53,868 nt of DNA. Origin: Actinomycetota bacterium (lineage in GTDB: Bacteria > Actinomycetota > Thermoleophilia > Gaiellales > Gaiellaceae). The notes under the pieces are model-generated. The model saw only the letters and a list, made by a program, of their open reading frames with translations. It had not been told where the DNA came from and made no database searches. The stretch is taken from positions 1 through 53,868 of the forward strand of contig VAWI01000017.1 of the NCBI GenBank assembly GCA_005884005.1. The letters are read 5' to 3'. The first letter of the stretch is position 1, and each line of letters begins with the position of its first letter. Positions 25,061 through 33,450 of the stretch are shown in pieces. The translations under genes and the position numbers were made by a program.

Positions 25061-25614
25061 CCTTTGCCTGTGCGATGAGCGTGGAGGAGCGGATCGCTCG
25101 GCGGCTCGGCCCGACCGTGCGTGTCGGCCTGGGCGCCGCCAACGGCATTCCGGGAGAGGGCCGGTTCGTTTCGTTCGGGATCGCCGGTGCTTTGCGACCC
25201 GGTCTCGAGGTCGGGACGGTGATCGACGCGACCCGGGTCGTCGACGAGAAAGGCGAGGTGCTCTGGGAAGGCGCGCCGCTCGGGATCGAGGCGGGGCAGA
25301 CCGGCACGATCCTCGGCGGGAGCCGGATCATCGACGATCCGTTGGGGCGCGCACGCCTGCACGAGTCGAGCGGTGCGGACGCCGTCGACATGGAATCGGG
25401 GCCGCTCGCGCGGGCGGGCCGGCTGGCCGGTTGCATCCGTGCGATCAGCGACACCCCCGGCCGCGAGCTCGCCGGGCTCGCCGAGGGCGCTCGCTCGAAC
25501 GGCGACGTCGACTACCTGGGCCTCGCGCGAGGCTTCCTGCGTTCCCCGCGAGCGACGGCCCGCGCCGCGCGCGACGTCCGCCGCGCCCTCAAGAGCTTGG
25601 AGGGCGTCGCATGA
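25057..25614 (+). CDS. hpnG: Adenosylhopane nucleosidase/phosphorylase HpnG
   Basis: About 185 residues of the purine nucleoside phosphorylase/nucleosidase fold. Visible motifs are RVGLGAANGIPGEG (phosphate/ribose loop) and the late DAVDMESGPLARAG, with the active-site Met-Glu. HpnG removes adenine from adenosylhopane to give ribosylhopane. The TTG at 25057 overlaps the hpnH stop by four bases (TTGA) and keeps the first beta strand (LTFACAM) that the fold needs. An ATG at 25075 would drop it, so the TTG was preferred. The stop overlaps the start of the following short ispH-like frame. Confidence 0.85.
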   Translation: MTFACAMSVEERIARRLGPTVRVGLGAANGIPGEGRFVSFGIAGALRPGLEVGTVIDATRVVDEKGEVLWEGAPLGIEAGQTGTILGGSRIIDDPLGRARLHESSGADAVDMESGPLARAGRLAGCIRAISDTPGRELAGLAEGARSNGDVDYLGLARGFLRSPRATARAARDVRRALKSLEGVA

Positions 25615-25835
25615 GCAAGCGCGTCCTGCTGGCCGCGCCACGGTCGTTCTGCGCCGGGGTCGCTCGCCTTCGGCTCGCTCCCGCGGGTGAAACCATGTTT
25701 CCCCCGCGAGCCCCCTTCTTCTTCAGGTCACGCCCCAGTCCACGCGCGGCGTGGGCTGGGGAAGGAGAGCGGGGAAACCTTACGGTTTCCCCCTTCGCCC
25801 CTTCCCTCGCCCGCGCGTGGGGCTTTGAGTCATGA
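25611..25835 (+). pseudogene. Broken ispH 5' end fused to repeat sequence (74-codon leader frame)
   Basis: An open frame starts at an ATG overlapping the hpnG stop (ATGA). Codons 1-17 encode MSKRVLLAAPRSFCAGV, the conserved IspH N-terminus with its first cluster cysteine, and then leave IspH homology. The remaining codons run through a repeat block of three hairpins, giving a Pro/Arg/Phe-rich tail. The frame is not closed early: its stop TGA 25833-25835 overlaps the ATG of the functional ispH gene (25832). So a translated leader could couple hpnG to ispH. The IspH part differs from the functional copy by synonymous changes in 10 of 14 aligned codons. A truncated paralog is the simplest reading; a selected leader is possible. 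Confidence 0.75.
25682..25793. repeat. R1 palindromic repeat, copy 2, plus two further hairpins
   Basis: Hairpin a is R1: CGCGGGTGAAAC (25682-25693), loop CAT, GTTTCCCCCGCG (25697-25708), with the flank AGCCCCCTTCTT. Hairpin b: CCCCAGTCCACGC (25733-25745) with GCGTGGGCTGGGG (25749-25761), one G-T pair. Hairpin c: GGGGAAACC (25771-25779), TTAC, GGTTTCCCC (25784-25792). The b-c pair resembles hairpins 2-3 inside hpnE in order and in core sequence. Confidence 0.82.
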
Positions 25836-26761
25836 GCAGAGTCCTCTTAGCTGCGCCCAGGTCCTTCTGCGCGGGCGTTGACCGCGCGATCGAGATCGTG
25901 GAGCGGCTTCTGGAGCAGTACGGGCCTCCGGTCTACGTTCGCCACCAGATCGTCCACAACGAGCACGTCGTCCGGCGGCTCGAGGCGCTCGGCGCGGTCT
26001 TCGTCGAGCACGAGGACGAGATTCCGCCCGGGGAGATCTGCGTGCTCTCGGCGCACGGCGTCGCGCCCGGGGTGAAGGAGAACGCCGAGCGGCGCGGTCT
26101 CAGGGTCGTCGACGCGGTCTGCCCGCTCGTCTCGAAGGTTCACGCGGAGGCGCGGCGCTATGCCGACAGCGGCCATGTCGTCGCGCTCGTCGGACATGCC
26201 GACCACGTCGAGGTAATCGGGACGCGCGGCGAGCGGCCTGATTCCACGGTCGTGATCGAGTCGGCCGAGGACGCCGAGAGGCTCGATCCGGGCGGCAAGC
26301 CGATCGCGGTGATCACGCAGACGACGCTCTCGCTCGACGACGTCGCCTCGACCGTCGACGCGCTCGCCGATCGCTTCGGTGACCTGAAGCGTCCCGCCGC
26401 GGACGACATCTGCTACGCGACACAGAACCGCCAGGACGCGGTCAAGGAAATGGTCGCGCAGGGTGCGACGCTGATCCTCGTGATCGGCTCGGAGACGAGC
26501 TCGAACGCGCAGCGGCTCGTCGAAGTCGCGCGCCTCCAGCGCGCCGCCGCGACGCTGATCGACGGCGAGCGCGATCTGGATCGGGGCCTGCTCGACGGTC
26601 ACACCACGATCGGGCTCACCGCGGGTGCCTCGACGCCCGAGGAGCTCGTCCAGGCCGTCGTCGCGCGGCTGGCGGCCGTCGGCTACGACGACCTCGCCGA
26701 GATCGAGGTGGCGCGCGAGGACGTTCATTTCCGGTTGCCTCGGGAGGTCGTAGCGTCATGA
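25832..26761 (+). CDS. ispH: 4-Hydroxy-3-methylbut-2-enyl diphosphate reductase IspH
   Basis: A 309-residue protein, full length. The three cluster cysteines are in RSFCAGVDRAI (residue 13), AVCPLVSKVH (about 96) and DICYATQNRQ (about 196). The active-site TQTTLS motif and the His residues of VHNEHVV and AHGVAPG are also present. IspH makes IPP and DMAPP in the last step of the MEP pathway, feeding the farnesyl diphosphate used by HpnD. Its first codons (AGA, TTA, GCT, AGG, GTT) are atypical for this GC-rich genome. The start overlaps the stop of the leader frame (ATGA), and no separate ribosome-binding site is visible, which fits coupling. Confidence 0.95.
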   Translation: MSRVLLAAPRSFCAGVDRAIEIVERLLEQYGPPVYVRHQIVHNEHVVRRLEALGAVFVEHEDEIPPGEICVLSAHGVAPGVKENAERRGLRVVDAVCPLVSKVHAEARRYADSGHVVALVGHADHVEVIGTRGERPDSTVVIESAEDAERLDPGGKPIAVITQTTLSLDDVASTVDALADRFGDLKRPAADDICYATQNRQDAVKEMVAQGATLILVIGSETSSNAQRLVEVARLQRAAATLIDGERDLDRGLLDGHTTIGLTAGASTPEELVQAVVARLAAVGYDDLAEIEVAREDVHFRLPREVVAS

Positions 26762-26846
26762 CCTCGACGCTACGCGTCCGGTTTGGCTGGAGGACTCTCC
26801 GCGGCCCCCAGGGCGTTGGTCAACGACCGCTACCGAGGTGCCGGCC

Positions 26847-27233
26847 GTGACCTCGGTTGAGATCCCGTATTCGATCGCCTGCGCGCTGCCGTCGCTGACG
26901 GTGATCGACATCACCAACGACGTCTCGCACGAGCTCGCCCGCAACGGTCACAGAGATGGAATTGCCTACATCTCACCCGCCGACGAGAGCGGGATCGTCC
27001 GCGTCAATGAGCGAGAGATGGGTTTCTTCGAGGACCTCGAGGATCTGCTCGAGCGCCTGGTGCCGCTCGCGGTCGGCGACCGCGAGCGTCTCGTCCGGTT
27101 CCTGGTCGGCCCGCGGACGGAGCAGATTCCGTTTCGCGATGCCGAGCTGTGCCTCGGTACCTGGCAACGCGTGCTCTTGCTCGGCTTCGACGGCTCGACG
27201 CCGGGCGGTTGGACGCTGACAACGGTCGGGTAA
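26847..27233 (+). CDS. YjbQ-like (UPF0047) protein lacking the family histidines
   Basis: A 128-residue protein of the YjbQ fold: VIDITNDVSHELARNGHRDGI near the start, LERLVPLAVG in the middle, and the diagnostic LVGPRTEQIPFRDAELCLGTWQRVLLLGFDGSTPG at the end. In ordinary YjbQ the segment after the second strand reads PHTTxxxxINE; here it reads SPADESGIVRVNE, so the His and both Thr are gone, and the usual downstream His pair is also absent. Family members have weak thiamine-phosphate synthase activity of unclear relevance; this one is likely not catalytic by that mechanism. GTG 26847 follows GAGGTG at 26835-26840. It trails the hopanoid operon after an 85-base gap. Confidence 0.75.
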   Translation: MTSVEIPYSIACALPSLTVIDITNDVSHELARNGHRDGIAYISPADESGIVRVNEREMGFFEDLEDLLERLVPLAVGDRERLVRFLVGPRTEQIPFRDAELCLGTWQRVLLLGFDGSTPGGWTLTTVG

Positions 27234-27283
27234 TTCCGGCGGCGGACTTCTCCCACCCGGGTATCGCGGAGTACCATCCGGAC

Positions 27284-27946
27284 ATGGATCGGGCGCGACG
27301 GCATCAGCGCCTTCTTTCCGGGCTTGCCTTCGGGTTGCTCGCGCTCGTCGCAGAGCTTGTCGGGCGGAGCCTCACCTACCGGCTCGACGTCGGCCGGCAC
27401 GTTGCCTCGCCCGCCTACGCGGGCGCCGACTATTACCCATTCCTGCTCGGCGCGGTCAAGGTCGGGATCGCGCTGCTGCTCGCGAGGCTCGCCTGGCGGT
27501 TCGCGCGCGCCCACGCGGCGGCGCAGGCGGCCCGCCGGTTGCTCGCCGCCGTGGACTCGTGTCCTTCTCGTGCGCCGCGCCTTCGTGTCGTCCTCTCGCG
27601 GCGGTTATGGCTGGCGTCCTTCGTCGTCACCGCGCTCTTCTATCTCGTCCAGACCGACGCCGAGCGGCTTTCGAGCGGGCAGTGGCCGTTACTCGCTCCG
27701 TGGCTGCACACTTCGGCACTGCCCGTCTTCGCGGTGCTCTCGGTATTCGTGGCCGTCGTCTGGGGCGCAGTCGCAGGCTGGCTCGCCGACTACGAGCGGT
27801 TCGCCGAGGCCACGGTCGCTTACGCAGTCCGGGTCGCGCGCGACCAGGAGATCCGACCACTCGCCCGTCCTGCAGATGCAGGCGGGGCGCCGCGCCGCCT
27901 TTTCGGCCTCGCCTTCGAGAGCCGACCGCCTCCCGCTCTCGCGTAA
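27284..27946 (+). CDS. Four-span membrane protein of unknown function
   Basis: A 220-residue protein with hydrophobic segments near residues 13-30, 55-72, 110-128 and 148-172, Arg-rich cytoplasmic loops and an Asp/Pro-rich C-terminal tail. The start ATG at 27284 was chosen because the longer open frame upstream overlaps the YjbQ-like gene and is not protein-like. It is followed 55 bases later by two further membrane proteins and CopC-CopD, so a shared role in a membrane or copper function is possible. I do not recognise the family. Confidence 0.7.
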   Translation: MDRARRHQRLLSGLAFGLLALVAELVGRSLTYRLDVGRHVASPAYAGADYYPFLLGAVKVGIALLLARLAWRFARAHAAAQAARRLLAAVDSCPSRAPRLRVVLSRRLWLASFVVTALFYLVQTDAERLSSGQWPLLAPWLHTSALPVFAVLSVFVAVVWGAVAGWLADYERFAEATVAYAVRVARDQEIRPLARPADAGGAPRRLFGLAFESRPPPALA

Positions 27947-28001
27947 GCCCGCGCGCAGACCGCTCGCGGGCTCGTCGTGACGTCGACCTTGCGGGAGGAA
28001 A

Positions 28002-28286
28002 ATGGAGTCCCACTTCGCAACCGAGGCGGTCGCGCAACTGCGGCGAAGGTCGCTGCGGGCCGCGGCCGTCAATCTGATCGGCCCTTTGACGATGCTGGGA
28101 GGCGTGGCCTGGGCGTTCTTGCAGCCCTACCGGCTGACGGTCCTGCATCCCTACGGCCAGGGGTTCTGGTGGCTCTTCTCGGAGCCGCCGCTCTACGTCG
28201 TCCTGGTCGGGCTCGGATTCGCCCTCTTTCTCGCCCCTGCTCTGCTCCAAGACCTCGAAGAGGCGGAGGATGCTCCCGAGAGCTGA
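28002..28286 (+). CDS. Small two-span membrane protein
   Basis: A 94-residue protein with membrane segments at about residues 22-41 (AVNLIGPLTMLGGVAWAFL) and 60-81 (LYVVLVGLGFALFLAPALL), and an acidic C-terminus (DLEEAEDAPES). A GGAGG ribosome-binding site at 27994-27998 supports the ATG. It overlaps the next membrane-protein gene by 17 bases. No family recognised; the position suggests it works with the following His-rich membrane protein and CopC-CopD. Confidence 0.78.
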   Translation: MESHFATEAVAQLRRRSLRAAAVNLIGPLTMLGGVAWAFLQPYRLTVLHPYGQGFWWLFSEPPLYVVLVGLGFALFLAPALLQDLEEAEDAPES

Positions 28287-28854
28287 GTTCGTCCACTGGT
28301 GGTTTGCCACCGGCTTCCTGATCATCGGCCTGCTGCTGCTCGCCGAGGCCGTGGTCGGCGAGGGGGTCTGGCGGCGGCGGGCTTGGCGCCAGTACCTCTG
28401 GCCCTCGTTCCTGTTTCTGATGGGCGTCCTGATGTGGCCGGTGATGGTCTTCTACACCAACTCGACGATCCACATGCTCGCGCACGGGTCCTGGGCTCAG
28501 GCGATGATGCTGGCCGGGGCGGCTGAGCTTGGGCTCGCCCGGGGGAAATTGCACAGCCCCTACTGGTCGCTGACGACGGCCGGCGCGTTCCTCGTGTCGG
28601 CGGCGGCGATCCTGCTCCATGAGCAGAACGGCTGGTTCTACGCTCGTGCGGCGTTCCTCCACCATGCGCTCGGGTGGACGTTCGTAGTCGGCGCGGCCTT
28701 CCCGTTCGCCCGCGCGTTCAGACCCGGATCGGTTGCGGTGCGAACAGGTCTCGCGCTCGTCTTCGTCGTCACGTCGGTCTTCCTCTTCTCCGACCGCGAC
28801 GTCGCACCGGTCTTCGGCCACCTCTCGCCCCTCGCCGGGGCTCAACACCGATGA
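28270..28854 (+). CDS. Polytopic membrane protein upstream of CopC-CopD
   Basis: A 194-residue protein with about six membrane segments. Several histidines lie in or near the segments (FVHWWFATGF, STIHMLAHGS, LHEQNGWFYARAAFLHHALGW), a pattern seen in haem- or copper-handling membrane proteins. It starts inside the preceding gene and its stop overlaps the copC-copD start by four bases (ATGA), so the three are coupled. A role in copper transfer is inferred from these histidines and the neighbour only. No named family recognised. Confidence 0.75.
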   Translation: MLPRAEFVHWWFATGFLIIGLLLLAEAVVGEGVWRRRAWRQYLWPSFLFLMGVLMWPVMVFYTNSTIHMLAHGSWAQAMMLAGAAELGLARGKLHSPYWSLTTAGAFLVSAAAILLHEQNGWFYARAAFLHHALGWTFVVGAAFPFARAFRPGSVAVRTGLALVFVVTSVFLFSDRDVAPVFGHLSPLAGAQHR

Positions 28855-30326
28855 TTTCCGCGAGAAATGCTGCGCGTTTTCCGCGGGGCTGGTTTGTCCC
28901 ATCGCTTCGCTCGGGAGTACTTGTGGGGATTGTTGCGGCGCTTGCGTTTCCGGCGTCGGCTTTCGCGCACGCGAATCTCGACTCGACGTCGCCGACGTAT
29001 CAACAGCGGCTCCAGACGGCGCCGGGGGCGGTCGTTCTGCACTTCGATCAATCGGTCCAAGCGGAGCCGAACGCGATCGAGGTCAAGAACGAGTTCGGCA
29101 AGACTCTGTCCAGGACGTCCCGCGCCCATGGACAGACGGTCCGCGTCCCGCTCCAGCGCCTTCCACGTGGGGCCTACACGGTTCGCTGGCACGTCCTCTC
29201 CGAGGACGGGCATGTGGTCTCGGGCGTCTTCACCTTCGGCGTCCGCGCCAAGGCGCCGCTCCCGACCGAGGCCTACGGAGCGTCGGGCCCGACGACCACC
29301 GAGCACATCGTCCGCTGGGCGTATTTCCTTTCGCTGGCGCTGCTGCTGGGCGGGCTCGGCTTCAGGTTGCTCCTCCGACGGGAAGAGCTTCCGCCGGCGG
29401 CGGAGCGGCGCTTCTACGCGATCGTGGGGGTTGGCGTCGCGGCCACGCTGGAGGTCGGGATTGCCGCCTTCATCCTGCGGGCGGAGGATGCACTGCAGTT
29501 GCCCCTCGTGCGGCTGCTCTACGGCGACCTCTCCTCGATCGCGGGGGGCACCCGGTTCGGCGAGGCCTTCATCGCGATGACGCTTGGCTATGCCTTCGTT
29601 GCGGCGTTCATCTTCCTGGCCTGGCTGACGGACCGCCGCTTCCTGCTCTGGCCCGCACTTCTGCTCGGGATCGGTTTTGCCTCGGGCCTATCACTGTCGG
29701 GGCATTCCGCCGTCGACCCGGGCTCGTCGTGGCGCTCCGAGCTCGCCGACTGGGCGCATCTGTCGGCGGCGGCTCTCTGGATCGGTGGGCTCGTGCAGCT
29801 CGCCTTCGTCGTCTGGCCGAAGGCGCCGTCCCTGCGCCGCACTGCCTTTCTACGCTTCTCGCGACTGGCATCGGGATTGATTGCGATCGTGCTTGGCGCC
29901 GGCGTCTACCTGAGCATCGTCCGCCTGCCGCAGCTGAGCGATCTCTGGACGGCCGGCTACGGGCGCGTCCTGCTCGTCAAGCTCGGCCTGGTTGGGCTGG
30001 CACTGACCTGGGGCGCGGTCCATCACTTTGTGGCGCGTTCCGCGCTCGAGCGCGGAAGTGAAGGACCGATTCTCTCGCGGCTCCCGCGCAGCCTCGCCGG
30101 CGAAAGCGCGGTCGGGATGGCGATCCTGTTGGCCGCGGCCGTGCTCGTCGACTCGAAGCCGCCGTCGCGAAGGCCGGCGTCGCCAGTCGCGAGCTCTGTC
30201 TTCCTGAAGCCGGGTTTAGACGGCCGCCCCGGCGAAGCCAGGCCGACCTCCAGGTCGGCGCCGCAAGCGGCGCCTCAGGCGCGTCCCGCACCGGCAGCGC
30301 CGGTCGCAGCACGCGTGGGACCCTAG
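28851..30326 (+). CDS. CopC-CopD fusion, copper resistance/import protein
   Basis: A 491-residue protein. A signal peptide ends about residue 39 (SAFA), so the mature chain starts HANLDSTSPT, with the N-terminal His copper ligand of CopC. The CopC domain runs to about residue 135, with a further ligand set in EDGHVVSGVFTFGV. The CopD domain follows, with about eight membrane segments, including HSAVDPGSSW and DWAHLSAAALWIGGLVQ. Fusions of this kind are common in actinobacteria. The last 40 or so residues, after about 452, are encoded by an R2 repeat and are low-complexity Arg/Pro/Ala, so the natural C-terminus probably ended earlier. The start overlaps the previous stop. Confidence 0.88.
   Translation: MISARNAARFPRGWFVPSLRSGVLVGIVAALAFPASAFAHANLDSTSPTYQQRLQTAPGAVVLHFDQSVQAEPNAIEVKNEFGKTLSRTSRAHGQTVRVPLQRLPRGAYTVRWHVLSEDGHVVSGVFTFGVRAKAPLPTEAYGASGPTTTEHIVRWAYFLSLALLLGGLGFRLLLRREELPPAAERRFYAIVGVGVAATLEVGIAAFILRAEDALQLPLVRLLYGDLSSIAGGTRFGEAFIAMTLGYAFVAAFIFLAWLTDRRFLLWPALLLGIGFASGLSLSGHSAVDPGSSWRSELADWAHLSAAALWIGGLVQLAFVVWPKAPSLRRTAFLRFSRLASGLIAIVLGAGVYLSIVRLPQLSDLWTAGYGRVLLVKLGLVGLALTWGAVHHFVARSALERGSEGPILSRLPRSLAGESAVGMAILLAAAVLVDSKPPSRRPASPVASSVFLKPGLDGRPGEARPTSRSAPQAAPQARPAPAAPVAARVGP
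30209..30281. repeat. R2 structured repeat, copy 1
   Basis: It begins AGCCGGGTTTAGACGG (30209-30224). It contains the hairpins CGACCT-CC-AGGTCG (30244-30257) and GCGCCGC-AA-GCGGCGC (30258-30273), and an earlier weaker one around CCCCGGCGAAGCCAGG. It lies in the coding end of the CopC-CopD gene. Copy 2 is at 47936-48010. Confidence 0.85.
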
Positions 30327-30331
30327 TCGCC

Positions 30332-31489
30332 GTGCAGCCGCTCGAGAGCTACCGCGATCGCTTTCCGATCCTCGAGCACACGACCTATCTGATCAACCAC
30401 TCGCTCGGAGCGATGCCGCTCGGTGCGGAGCAGGGACTGCTTCGCTATGCGCGTGAGTGGCGCGAGCGCGGCGTGCGAGCCTGGGCGGAGGGGTGGTGGG
30501 AAACCTCGACGACCACCGGCGACCTGCTGGGGCGGATCATCGGGGCGGCGCCCGGGACGACAGTGATGCACCAGAACGTCGCCGTCGCGCAGGCGATCGT
30601 GCTCTCGTGCTTCGAGTTCGAGCCGCCGCGGAACCGGATCGTCTACGGCGAGGGCGAGTTTCCCTCGGTTCGCTACGTCTACCAGGCGCAGCGCCGCCGA
30701 GGCGCTGATGTCGAGATCTTCGCGGACGGCGCCGGCGTGCTGGAAGCGATCGACGAGCGGACCCTCCTCGTTCCGCTCAGCCATGTCCTCTTCAAGACGG
30801 GCGAGATCCAGGACGTCGAGGCAATCGTCCGCCGCGCGCACGAGGCCGGAGCCCTCGTCGTGCTCGACGCGTACCAGTCGGCGGGCTCTGTTCCGCTCGA
30901 TGTGACCTCGCTGGGCGTCGACTTCGCCGTCGGCGGCAGCGTCAAGTGGCTCTGCGGCGGGCCCGGCGCCGGCTGGCTCTACGTCCGCCCGGATCTCGCC
31001 GGCGGGTTGAAGCCCACTTTCACCGGCTGGCAGGCGCACGCGCGCCCCTTCGCCTTCGAGCCCGAGCAGGACTACGCGGAGGGCGCCGCCCGGTTCCTGA
31101 CCGGAACCCCGAACGTGCCGGCGCTGTACGCGGCAACGGCGGGCTACGAGCTCGTCGAGGAAGTCGGCGTCGAGCGGATTCGCGAGCGCTCGATCCAGCA
31201 GACGGCGCTGCTCGTCGAGCTGCTCGAGGGAGCCGGCTTCGAGGTGCTGAGCCCGCGCGACCCCGACCGCCGCGGCGGCACCGTCGTGGTCCGCACGCCC
31301 GAGGCCGAGGCCGTCCACCGCGAGCTCGAAGCGCGGGAGATCATCTGCGACTTCCGGCCCGATGCCGGCATTCGCCTCGGCCCGCACTTCTTCAACACGG
31401 ACGGCGAGCTCCGCTTCGCGGCCGCCCAGATCGCCGAGATCGTCGAGACCGGGGCTTACGAGCGCCACCTCGACGCAGCCGTTCGCTAG
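30332..31489 (+). CDS. Kynureninase-like class V aminotransferase-fold enzyme
   Basis: A 385-residue PLP enzyme. The Schiff-base lysine is in GGSVKWLCGGPGAGWLYV, preceded by the PLP-binding Asp in VVLDAYQSAGSVPLDV. The N-terminal YLINHSLGAMP and the glycine-rich PGTTVMHQNVAVAQ also fit kynureninase-type members, which hydrolyse kynurenine to anthranilate; the fold is shared with cysteine desulfurases. Substrate cannot be settled from sequence. The GTG start lies five bases after the CopC-CopD stop, so it may be read on the same transcript. The C-terminus is complete (LDAAVR). Confidence 0.8.
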   Translation: MQPLESYRDRFPILEHTTYLINHSLGAMPLGAEQGLLRYAREWRERGVRAWAEGWWETSTTTGDLLGRIIGAAPGTTVMHQNVAVAQAIVLSCFEFEPPRNRIVYGEGEFPSVRYVYQAQRRRGADVEIFADGAGVLEAIDERTLLVPLSHVLFKTGEIQDVEAIVRRAHEAGALVVLDAYQSAGSVPLDVTSLGVDFAVGGSVKWLCGGPGAGWLYVRPDLAGGLKPTFTGWQAHARPFAFEPEQDYAEGAARFLTGTPNVPALYAATAGYELVEEVGVERIRERSIQQTALLVELLEGAGFEVLSPRDPDRRGGTVVVRTPEAEAVHRELEAREIICDFRPDAGIRLGPHFFNTDGELRFAAAQIAEIVETGAYERHLDAAVR

Positions 31490-31535
31490 GACTAGGCTCC
31501 CCGCAAACCGCTTTCGAGGAAGAGGAGGGCAAGTG

Positions 31536-32195
31536 ATGGCGCTGCAAATCGGCGACACGGCACCGGATTTCGAGGCCGAGACGACGGAGGGCCGGATCCG
31601 GTTCCACGACTGGATCGGCGACTCGTGGGCTGTACTGTTCTCGCATCCGAAGGACTTCACACCGGTCTGCACGACCGAGCTCGGCTACATGGCCAAGATC
31701 AAGCCCGAGTTCGACCGCAGAGGCGTGAAGATCATCGGCGTCTCGGTCGATCCGACCGGAGACCACGCGAAGTGGGCCAGCGACATCGAGGAGACGCAGG
31801 GCCACGCCCCCAACTACCCGATCATCGGCGACGCCGACTTCAACGTCTCGAAGCTCTACGGGATGCTTCCGGCCGAAACGTCAGGCGATCCGTCGGAGCG
31901 CACGCCCGCGGACAACCAGACGGTCCGCAACGTCTTCGTGATCGGCCCCGACAAGAAGGTCAAGCTCATCCTCGTCTACCCGATGACAACCGGCCGCAAC
32001 TTCGATGAGGTCCTCCGCGTGATCGATTCGTTACAGCTGACCGCGAAGCACAAGGTGGCGACGCCGGTGAACTGGCAGCAGGGGGACGACGTGATCATCG
32101 CCGGCTCCGTCTCCGACGACGAGGCGAAGCAGACGTACCCGGAGGGCTGGAAGTCACCACGGCCCTACATCCGGATCGTGCCGCAACCGCGCTGA
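31536..32195 (+). CDS. 1-Cys peroxiredoxin
   Basis: A 219-residue Prx6-type peroxiredoxin. The peroxidatic cysteine is in PKDFTPVCTTELG, with the catalytic Thr and, later, the conserved Arg and the C-terminal domain SPRPYIRIVPQPR. It is the only cysteine in the protein, so the resolving thiol must come from outside. The N-terminus MALQIGDTAPDFEAETTEG is typical of the family. The ATG at 31536 follows AGGAGGG (31523-31529); a GTG at 31533 is an alternative. It reduces H2O2 and organic or phospholipid peroxides and fits the two superoxide dismutases further on. Confidence 0.93.
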   Translation: MALQIGDTAPDFEAETTEGRIRFHDWIGDSWAVLFSHPKDFTPVCTTELGYMAKIKPEFDRRGVKIIGVSVDPTGDHAKWASDIEETQGHAPNYPIIGDADFNVSKLYGMLPAETSGDPSERTPADNQTVRNVFVIGPDKKVKLILVYPMTTGRNFDEVLRVIDSLQLTAKHKVATPVNWQQGDDVIIAGSVSDDEAKQTYPEGWKSPRPYIRIVPQPR

Positions 32196-32227
32196 TCCCG
32201 CCGCTTGTGGAATAGACGGCGAGCGCC

Positions 32228-33442
32228 TTAGCTTAGAACCCAGGCGTCATCGCGGATGATCGGCACGACGGCGCCTCCGGGCTCGATGCCCTCCACGGTC
32301 ACCTCCGGGCCGCCGATCATGGCGTCCTGATGGACGTCGGACAGGTTGAAGCCAAGCCGTTCCCGGTCAGCCGTTGCCTCGGGAAGGTCGGGGACGGCGA
32401 GCTCGTACGCATGGCCCCAGGCGACGTGCGAGGTCGCGTTCTCATCCAGGAGGATGTCGCCGAAGACGAGCCCGCTCCGCCCGACCGGAGACGAGCCGTC
32501 GACAAGCGCGACCTCGCCTAGACGCGAAGCGCCTTCGTCGAAGGCGAGTTGGGCCCTTACGGCATCCGCATTCGTGTCGGCGTCGACCTCAACCGCCCGG
32601 CCGCCCTCGAACCGCAGGCGCAGGCCCTCGACGAGCGCGCCGCCGGTCATAAGCACCGGCTTCGTCATCCGCACCGTGCCCTCGACGCGGTTGCGATCCG
32701 GTGTCGTGAAGACTTCCTCGGTCGGCATGTTGACGACCGCAACGGGCCCCCAGGTGGTCGGGAAGGTAGCCGCGAGCCAGCGATGTCCGTCGATCAGGCC
32801 GACCGTAAGGTCGGTCGCCGGTCCCTCGAAGCGGACGGCGGAGAACCCTCGCTCGTTGAGCGCGGCTGCCCGTTCCCCCAGCCGGGCAACGTGGTCTCGC
32901 CAGGCCTGAACCGGGTCCTGCGCGTCGAGCCGGAGGATCGGCGCGAGCGTCTGCCACAGGCGCTCCTCGTCGGCCTCCCCGAACAGCCGCTCGGCCCAGC
33001 CGGGGCTTGGGCCCGGCACAACCGTCCAGTTCACCTCGCCGCTTGCGATCAGGTCGAAGACCTCCGGGATGTAGGGCATCAGATCGCGGCCGAGACGCTC
33101 CTGCTCGACGTCGGCAAAGACGCCGGGGTCGGGGTCGCCGCTGAGCGTGATCGCCGCGCCATGCCGCTCGATCGTCTCGGTGACCGCGCGCCTGAACCAG
33201 TCGGGGATGAACCCGAGCGTCTCCTTAGGCGCATGGCGGAGGCGCGAAGCTTTCACCGATCCGTCCCAGTAGACGACGCTGACGTACCGCGCCCCCGAGG
33301 CGTAGGCCTCCTCGGCGATCGCACGGGCGACCGGGGCCTGCGCGGGGTCCCACGCCATGATCATCACGTCTTGACCAGGACGCAAATTGGCCCCGACGTG
33401 CACGGTCAGCTCCGCGAGGAGCTTCAAGTAGTCGACGGCCAC
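32228..33442 (-). CDS. M29-family aminopeptidase
   Basis: A 404-residue metallopeptidase of the aminopeptidase T/S/PepS type. Metal-ligand regions are seen at [12 protein letters not shown] (Glu), [24 protein letters not shown] (His) and [12 protein letters not shown] (Asp, His). The N-terminus [22 protein letters not shown] is typical. It removes N-terminal residues from peptides in the cytoplasm. The GTG at 33442 was chosen because the homology begins there; the longer upstream frame runs into the neighbouring gene. It lies eight bases after the DUF72 stop on the same strand, forming a two-gene unit. Confidence 0.9.
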   Translation of the reverse strand: MAVDYLKLLAELTVHVGANLRPGQDVMIMAWDPAQAPVARAIAEEAYASGARYVSVVYWDGSVKASRLRHAPKETLGFIPDWFRRAVTETIERHGAAITLSGDPDPGVFADVEQERLGRDLMPYIPEVFDLIASGEVNWTVVPGPSPGWAERLFGEADEERLWQTLAPILRLDAQDPVQAWRDHVARLGERAAALNERGFSAVRFEGPATDLTVGLIDGHRWLAATFPTTWGPVAVVNMPTEEVFTTPDRNRVEGTVRMTKPVLMTGGALVEGLRLRFEGGRAVEVDADTNADAVRAQLAFDEGASRLGEVALVDGSSPVGRSGLVFGDILLDENATSHVAWGHAYELAVPDLPEATADRERLGFNLSDVHQDAMIGGPEVTVEGIEPGGAVVPIIRDDAWVLS

Positions 33443-33450
33443 AGGCGAAG

